A stretch of 23,905 nt of DNA from a virus, in the IMG/VR virus record IMGVR_UViG_3300000567_000023, positions 1-23,905 of that record; one strand, written 5' to 3'. The notes beneath the pieces were generated by a model. It ran no database searches, had not been told where the DNA came from, and saw only the letters and a list, made by a program, of their open reading frames with translations. Each line of letters starts with the position of its first letter. The stretch's first letter is position 1. Below are positions 19,476 through 23,905 of this stretch, piece by piece. The position numbers and the translations under genes were made by a program.

Positions 19476-19916
19476 ATGATCATCGAGTTTGAAGGCCGGC
19501 AACGGTCCATCGACTCCGGCAAGGTCACGATCGAGCAGGCGTTCGTGATCAAGTCCAGCACCGTCGACCCTCAGTACCCCGCCGGCCGCGGGCTGAAGGC
19601 GTGGCAGGAAGGGCTGAACGACGTCGACCCGCACTGCCTGCGGGCGCTCTACTGGCTGATGCTGCAGCAGGAAGGCACCGAGGGTCCGTGCGTCGGACTG
19701 AGTTTCCCGGCGATCAGCTTTCAGAACGCTGTCGTGGCTGCGATCCAGCTGCAGCAGCTCGCCGAGGCGGAGGCGGCCGCGCGGAAGGACCAGGCCGCCG
19801 ACAACGCCGACGCCGACGGTGCGGCAGGAGTCCCTCCTACAGTCCCGTCACCGGGGCCACCCTCCCAGCCGACTGGGATCCCGCCGCAGCTCTCGCCGAG
19901 CGGGAACGGCAGCTAG
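19476..19916 (+). CDS. Tail assembly chaperone, upstream frame (G-like)
   Basis: ATG 19476 has GGAAGGAAAA upstream. The 146-aa product starts MIIEFEGRQRSIDSGKVTIE and includes GLKAWQEGLNDVDPHCLRAL and YWLMLQQEGTEG, a typical actinophage tail assembly chaperone. The C-terminal tail is low complexity (Ala/Asp, then Pro/Ser). It lies just before the tape measure gene. The same transcript is open in the -1 frame through the end of this ORF and onward to 20107, as expected for the G/GT pair made by programmed frameshifting. Confidence 0.85.
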   Translation: MIIEFEGRQRSIDSGKVTIEQAFVIKSSTVDPQYPAGRGLKAWQEGLNDVDPHCLRALYWLMLQQEGTEGPCVGLSFPAISFQNAVVAAIQLQQLAEAEAAARKDQAADNADADGAAGVPPTVPSPGPPSQPTGIPPQLSPSGNGS

Positions 19917-20107
19917 AACGGTTCTACGGCCAGGACCTGGAGGCGACCTGGTGGGAGTACATGGTGCCGCTCGCGGAGGCGTTCGGCATGCCGCCGTCGG
20001 TGGCGCGGAAGCTGCTGGTGGATGAGTTCCGCGTGTTCTGCTCGGTGATTGACCGGCGGGTCGCGGAGCACCAGGCACGCAGGGGCAGGCCGGAAGAGGA
20101 GGGTTAG
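19853..20107 (+). CDS. Tail assembly chaperone, -1 frame extension (GT-like)
   Basis: The -1 frame relative to the upstream chaperone is open from before 19601 to TAG 20105-20107. It looks like protein only towards its end: LPADWDPAAALAERERQLER, DLEATWWEYMVPLAEAFGMP and PSVARKLLVDEFRVFCSVID. These match the second part of siphovirus GT chaperones (WW-x-Y ... LA ... PPS-x-A-x-x-LL-x-DEF). No good start with ribosome binding site precedes it, so I infer a fusion with the upstream frame. The slip site is not clear; GGGG at 19853-19856 and CCCT near 19832 are candidates. Chaperones wrap the tape measure during tail assembly. Confidence 0.72.
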   Translation, partial: GATLPADWDPAAALAERERQLERFYGQDLEATWWEYMVPLAEAFGMPPSVARKLLVDEFRVFCSVIDRRVAEHQARRGRPEEEG

Positions 20108-20109
20108 GG

Positions 20110-22731
20110 GTGACGGGCGGGGCTTCGCTGGTGAAGACGATCGCGATGGCGATCGTCGCCGACCCCGGCAACTCCCACGCCGTCCTCGACGACCTCGCGC
20201 TCAAGGGCGACTCGCTCCGCAAGCCGATCAGCATGGTCCTGACCGCCGACTCCGCGCAGGCCGTGACCGGGGTCGACGACGTTACCGCGGCCCTGTCGGA
20301 CTACATCGACGCCAGCCTGAAGGCGCAGGACACGGCGGCGAAGCTGGCGCAGGTCCAGGCCGACGACGCGCACACCGCCGAGGACTACACCGCGGCCCTG
20401 GACGCGAATACGAAGGCGACGCTGGCGCAGGCTGATGCGCAGATCCGGCTGACTGAGGCCGAGATGCGCGCCGGCGAGGGCGCCACGGTCGCGGGTGACG
20501 CGGAGGAGAAAGCCGGGGTCAAGGCCGACGCGGCGGGTGCGCAGGCGGAGGGCGCGGCGTCGAAGTTCCGGCTGTCCAGCACGGCGATGCTCGGCGTCGC
20601 CGCGGCGATCGGCGGCATCGGCTACGAGTCGATCAAGATGGCGATCTCCTTCCAGCGGTCGACGGAGATGCTGGTCACCCAGGCCGGGGTGCCGCTCCCG
20701 GCGCTCGCCGGCCTGAAGGCCGGGGTGCTGCAGCTCGCCGGGCAGGTCGGTTTCAGTCCGAACTCGCTGTCGATGTCGCTGTTCCACGTCGCGAGCAACA
20801 TGGCGTCGCTGGGTGCGTCGTCGGCGCAGATGCTGAACGTGGTGAAAATCGCGGCGGAGGGCGCGAAGGTCGGGAACGCGGACCTGGTCGACGTCACGAA
20901 CGCGCTGACATCCACGGTCGCCTCCGGGATTCCCGGCGTCAAGAGCTACGCGCAGGCGATGGGCGCGCTGAACGCGATCGTCGGCGCCGGTGACATGACG
21001 ATGCAGAACCTGGCCGAGGCCATGGGCACCGGGCTCATGCCGGTCATGAAGGAATCTGGGCTGACCCTCATCGATGTCGGGTCGGCGCTGGCCACGTTCG
21101 GTGACCTGAACATCCGGGGCGCGGACGCGGCGACGAAACTGCGGATGGCGGTGCAGGCCATGCAGGTGCCGTCCAAGCAGGGGAAAGCGGATTTCGCGGC
21201 GATGGGGATGTCCGTCACCCAGCTCGCCACCGACATGCAGCGCGGCGGCCTGATGCCCGCGCTGCTGGACCTGCAGCGGCATTACGCGAAGATCGGGATC
21301 ACCGGGACGAAGGTCTCCGAGCAGCTGGTCGCCGACTTCGGGAAGAAGGCCGGGGTCGGGCTCGCCGTGCTGCTGGGCAACATGGACCGGCTGGAATCGA
21401 AGTATCCGGCGATCATCAAGGGCGCGCACGACTTCGGCACCGCGTGGGACCAGACGAAGCAGACCGTCGGCGTGGAAGTCGACCGGCTGAAGGGCACGTT
21501 CGACGCGCTGATGATCGAGATCGGTGACAAGGTCCTGCCGGTCGCGCAGCGGTTCCTCGGCTTCATCGCCTCCCACTCCGGGGCGTTCCTGGATGTGGCG
21601 AAGGGCGTCGGGATCCTGGTGACGGGCCTGGCGCTGTTCACCGGCGTGACGAAGATCGCCGGGGCGGCGATGGCGATCCTGGACATCGAGATGGACGCCA
21701 ACCCGATCGGGCTGGTCGTCATCGCGATCGCGGCCCTGGTCGTCGGCATGATCGAGCTGTACAAGCACAGTGCGCTGGTCCGCGAGATCGTCGGCAACGT
21801 CGCGCATTACTTCGTCGCCGTGTGGCACGACGCGATGCACCTCGCCGGCGCCGCGATCCAGTGGTTCATCAGCGGGCCGCTGGTCTGGATCAAGGCGCAG
21901 CTCGCGGTGCTGTCCGCGTTCTGGAAGGCCCACGGGCAGGAGATCATGCGGATCGCGAAGGCCGCGTGGGACCTGATCGCGACCGCGATCCGCGCGGACT
22001 GGGACATCATCAAGACCGTCGTGTCGGTCGGGGTGCAGGTCGTGGCATCCGTGGTGAAGGCGGCGTGGGATGTGATCTGGGGCGTCACCCGGATCGTGTG
22101 GACCGTGATCGGGACGGTGATCTCCACTGCGGTCAGGGTGATCACGGACCTGGTCGGCGCCGGGCTGGACATCCTGCAGGGCCACTGGTCCGCGGCCGGC
22201 AAGACCCTGCAGAACGTCACGTCGTCGATCTGGCACGGCATCGTGCACATCATCTCGTCGGTCGTCTCCGGCTTCGGGCATCTGCTGTGGAATGCCGGGT
22301 CCGCTCTGATCGGGGGGCTGATCGGCGGGATCAAGTCCGGGATCGGGGGGCTGCTGGGCACGATCGGGAATCTGGCAGGTGACGTGTCGCACGCGTTCTC
22401 GTCGGTGCTGCACATCTTCTCCCCGTCGCGGGTGTTCTACGAGCATGGCCGGATGATCGCGCTCGGGCTGACTGCCGGGATCGACGATTACGGGCCGGCG
22501 GCGGTCGCGGCGGCGCACCGGCTGGCGCTGGGCGTGTCAGGCGGCGCGTACGCGGCGGGCGGTCTGGGCGCGGCCGGTGGCCTGGGCCGGCTGGAGCTGA
22601 TCGTCCGGGCGGAGGGCGGTGACGGGCCGCTGCTGACGGAGCTGGTGCGTGCGCTGCGGTTCGAGGTCCGGCGGGTCGGCGGCGGCGGCCCGAATTCGGT
22701 GCAGGTCGCGCTCGGCCGGCTCCAGTCATGA
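20110..22731 (+). CDS. Tape measure protein
   Basis: GTG 20110 follows AGGAGGG. The protein has 873 aa. Residues about 60-150 are Ala-rich helix (KAQDTAAKLAQVQADDAH ...). Residues about 180-400 resemble the TP901-type tape measure core (QRSTEMLVTQAGVP, MGALNAIVGAGDMTMQNLAE, RGADAATKLRMAVQAMQ). Residues about 499-553 are strongly hydrophobic (ILVTGLALFTGVTKIAG, PIGLVVIAIAALVVGMIELY), a likely membrane-active segment used in DNA entry. HIFSPSRVFYEHGRMIALGL at about 768-787 is a conserved C-terminal motif. It sets tail length: at about 1.5 Angstrom per residue, a rule of thumb, near 130 nm. Confidence 0.92.
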   Translation: MTGGASLVKTIAMAIVADPGNSHAVLDDLALKGDSLRKPISMVLTADSAQAVTGVDDVTAALSDYIDASLKAQDTAAKLAQVQADDAHTAEDYTAALDANTKATLAQADAQIRLTEAEMRAGEGATVAGDAEEKAGVKADAAGAQAEGAASKFRLSSTAMLGVAAAIGGIGYESIKMAISFQRSTEMLVTQAGVPLPALAGLKAGVLQLAGQVGFSPNSLSMSLFHVASNMASLGASSAQMLNVVKIAAEGAKVGNADLVDVTNALTSTVASGIPGVKSYAQAMGALNAIVGAGDMTMQNLAEAMGTGLMPVMKESGLTLIDVGSALATFGDLNIRGADAATKLRMAVQAMQVPSKQGKADFAAMGMSVTQLATDMQRGGLMPALLDLQRHYAKIGITGTKVSEQLVADFGKKAGVGLAVLLGNMDRLESKYPAIIKGAHDFGTAWDQTKQTVGVEVDRLKGTFDALMIEIGDKVLPVAQRFLGFIASHSGAFLDVAKGVGILVTGLALFTGVTKIAGAAMAILDIEMDANPIGLVVIAIAALVVGMIELYKHSALVREIVGNVAHYFVAVWHDAMHLAGAAIQWFISGPLVWIKAQLAVLSAFWKAHGQEIMRIAKAAWDLIATAIRADWDIIKTVVSVGVQVVASVVKAAWDVIWGVTRIVWTVIGTVISTAVRVITDLVGAGLDILQGHWSAAGKTLQNVTSSIWHGIVHIISSVVSGFGHLLWNAGSALIGGLIGGIKSGIGGLLGTIGNLAGDVSHAFSSVLHIFSPSRVFYEHGRMIALGLTAGIDDYGPAAVAAAHRLALGVSGGAYAAGGLGAAGGLGRLELIVRAEGGDGPLLTELVRALRFEVRRVGGGGPNSVQVALGRLQS

Positions 22732-23905
22732 CCGCGTTCCCAGCCGGGTTCCTCGACCAGCGGTACGAGCTCAGCATGGCCGGCGTCTGGACCGACATCT
22801 CCGGCTATCTGCTGCCGGGTTCCGGGATCATGATCACCCGCGGCCACCCTGACGAGTCGACCAGGACGAACCCGTCGTCGGTGCCGCTGATCGCGGACAA
22901 CAGCGCGGGCCGGTTCTGCCAGTACAACCCGACCGGGCCGTTTTACGGCTTGATAGGCAGGAACACGCCGCTGCGCATCAGCACGCTCGAGGGCGCGTCC
23001 TATCTCCGGTCCGAAACCGATCAGGTGTCGTACGCGTCGTGCCCGAACGCCGCGGCGCTGCAGATCACCGGTGACACCGAAGTCCAGATCGATGTGACGC
23101 TCGGGAACTGGAACTCTAACCAGGCGCTGTGCGGGAAGTGGGTCGCGTCGGGGGGCCAGCGGAGCTGGGCGCTGGAGCTGAACGAGAACGGGACCCTGAC
23201 CTGGTGGTGGTCCCCGGACGGGTCGACGCTGGTGTCCGCGACGTCGACGGCGACGGTGCCGCTGCCGCCGCTGCGCCGCCAGGCCCTGCGGGTCACCCTG
23301 GCCGTCGCGACCGGCACCGTCACGTTCTACACCGCCGTGGCGGCGGCGAATCAGGCGCAGCTGGGGCCGGTGCTGGCCACGTCGCCGGCGTGGGTGCAGC
23401 TCGGCGCGGCCGTGGTCGCGGGCGCTAACAGCGTGTTCGCGGGCACCGCGGCGGTCACTGCCGGCGATGTGCTGTCGGCGCCGAACGGCTACCTGGGCTA
23501 CCTGGGGAAGGTTCACGCGTTCCGGCTGCTGTCCGGCATCGCCGGGACGGTGAAGGCGTCACCGGATTTCACGGCCCAGACCCCCGGTGCGGCGTCGTTC
23601 GCTGACGGCCAGGCGAACACGTGGACGCTGGCGGGCACGGCGGAGATCTCGGACCGGAAGTACCGCGGCCATTTCGAGGTGACGGCGTGGCCGCCGGACT
23701 GGGATCCCACCGGCCACAACGTGAAGGCCACGATCACGGGGAGCGGGGTGCTGCGCCGCCTCGGGCAGGGCAACACGCCGCTGAAGAGCGCGATGTACCG
23801 GTACTGGACGAAGCTGACCGGCTCGGCGGTTCCGGTGGCGTACTGGCCGGGTGAGGACGGATCGGCTGCGGGCCAGCTCGCGTCGGGGCTGCCGGGCGGC
23901 CCGCC
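22728..23905 (+). CDS. Minor tail protein with LamG-like domain, 3' end outside the window
   Basis: ATG 22728 overlaps the tape measure stop (ATGA 22728-22731). The frame stays open to the window end, giving at least 392 residues. The N-terminus (RYELSMAGVWTDISGYLLPG, ITRGHPDESTRTNPSSVPLI, RFCQYNPTGPFYGLIGRNTP) has the signature I recall from actinophage minor tail proteins placed behind the tape measure. Residues about 95-290 look like a LamG/concanavalin-type beta domain (TEVQIDVTLGNWNSNQALCG, SWALELNENGTLTWWWSPDG, NGYLGYLGKVHAFRLLSG). Tail-tip lectin folds often bind host surface glycans, so a receptor role is plausible but inferred. The last residues (PVAYWPGEDGSAAGQLASG) suggest a further domain. 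Confidence 0.82.
   Translation, partial: MTAFPAGFLDQRYELSMAGVWTDISGYLLPGSGIMITRGHPDESTRTNPSSVPLIADNSAGRFCQYNPTGPFYGLIGRNTPLRISTLEGASYLRSETDQVSYASCPNAAALQITGDTEVQIDVTLGNWNSNQALCGKWVASGGQRSWALELNENGTLTWWWSPDGSTLVSATSTATVPLPPLRRQALRVTLAVATGTVTFYTAVAAANQAQLGPVLATSPAWVQLGAAVVAGANSVFAGTAAVTAGDVLSAPNGYLGYLGKVHAFRLLSGIAGTVKASPDFTAQTPGAASFADGQANTWTLAGTAEISDRKYRGHFEVTAWPPDWDPTGHNVKATITGSGVLRRLGQGNTPLKSAMYRYWTKLTGSAVPVAYWPGEDGSAAGQLASGLPGGP

Noticed and set aside
20104-22518. 804-aa open frame on the minus strand
   Set aside because: It is antisense to the tape measure gene, is Arg/His/Asp-rich with no motif, and arises from GC-rich third positions. The plus-strand protein has clear family motifs.
2-23905. 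Integrase, att site, lysis genes or transposons
   Set aside because: I looked for tyrosine or serine recombinase motifs, lysin-like proteins and terminal inverted repeats with a transposase and found none in the window.

Overview
The window is very GC-rich, has long open reading frames on both strands and uses GTG starts often. This points to an actinobacterium (Streptomyces, Streptosporangiales or a relative) or a phage of one. From about 6.2 kb onward the order is that of a long-tailed (siphovirus-type) HK97-like phage: small terminase, large terminase, portal, prohead protease, major capsid, head-tail connector, tail terminator, major tail protein, tail assembly chaperones joined by an apparent -1 frameshift, tape measure, and a minor tail protein cut by the window end. 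No integrase, repressor, att site or lysis gene is visible, so prophage and free phage cannot be told apart.

The left part (1-6.1 kb) is an early or accessory region. It opens with the 3' end of a DUF6745-type gene and a small partner gene, then several very small genes separated by strong inverted repeats. A two-gene minus-strand block follows (a small unknown and a 209-aa protein with a C-terminal HTH), bounded by a convergent hairpin and by a divergent intergenic region with a perfect 12-bp inverted repeat. Next is a phage replication-initiator-like gene. It carries identical 19-bp repeats and a perfect consensus DnaA box inside its coding sequence, a candidate replication origin. Behind it are seven small genes chained by six successive 4-nt start/stop overlaps, including Trp-rich, Cys-rich and His-rich proteins and an HNH nuclease next to the terminase genes.

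A 181-bp A/C-rich, locally AT-rich gap (6084-6264) with direct repeats, a palindrome and a possible terminator separates the early and late modules. Strand composition flips there from C-rich to G-rich.

The late module is nearly gap-free. Its main non-coding spaces are 8995-9071, 12154-12426 (a structured RNA-like element followed by a good promoter before the capsid gene) and 15625-15696 (competing hairpins). Unusual points are a prohead protease fused to an N-terminal DUF6582-like domain and three C-terminal zinc ribbons, a DUF6221-like gene wedged between the terminase subunits, two tiny membrane proteins inside the connector module, and many small Cys-rich proteins. Family assignments come from reading the sequence and from memory of the families; no database search was possible.
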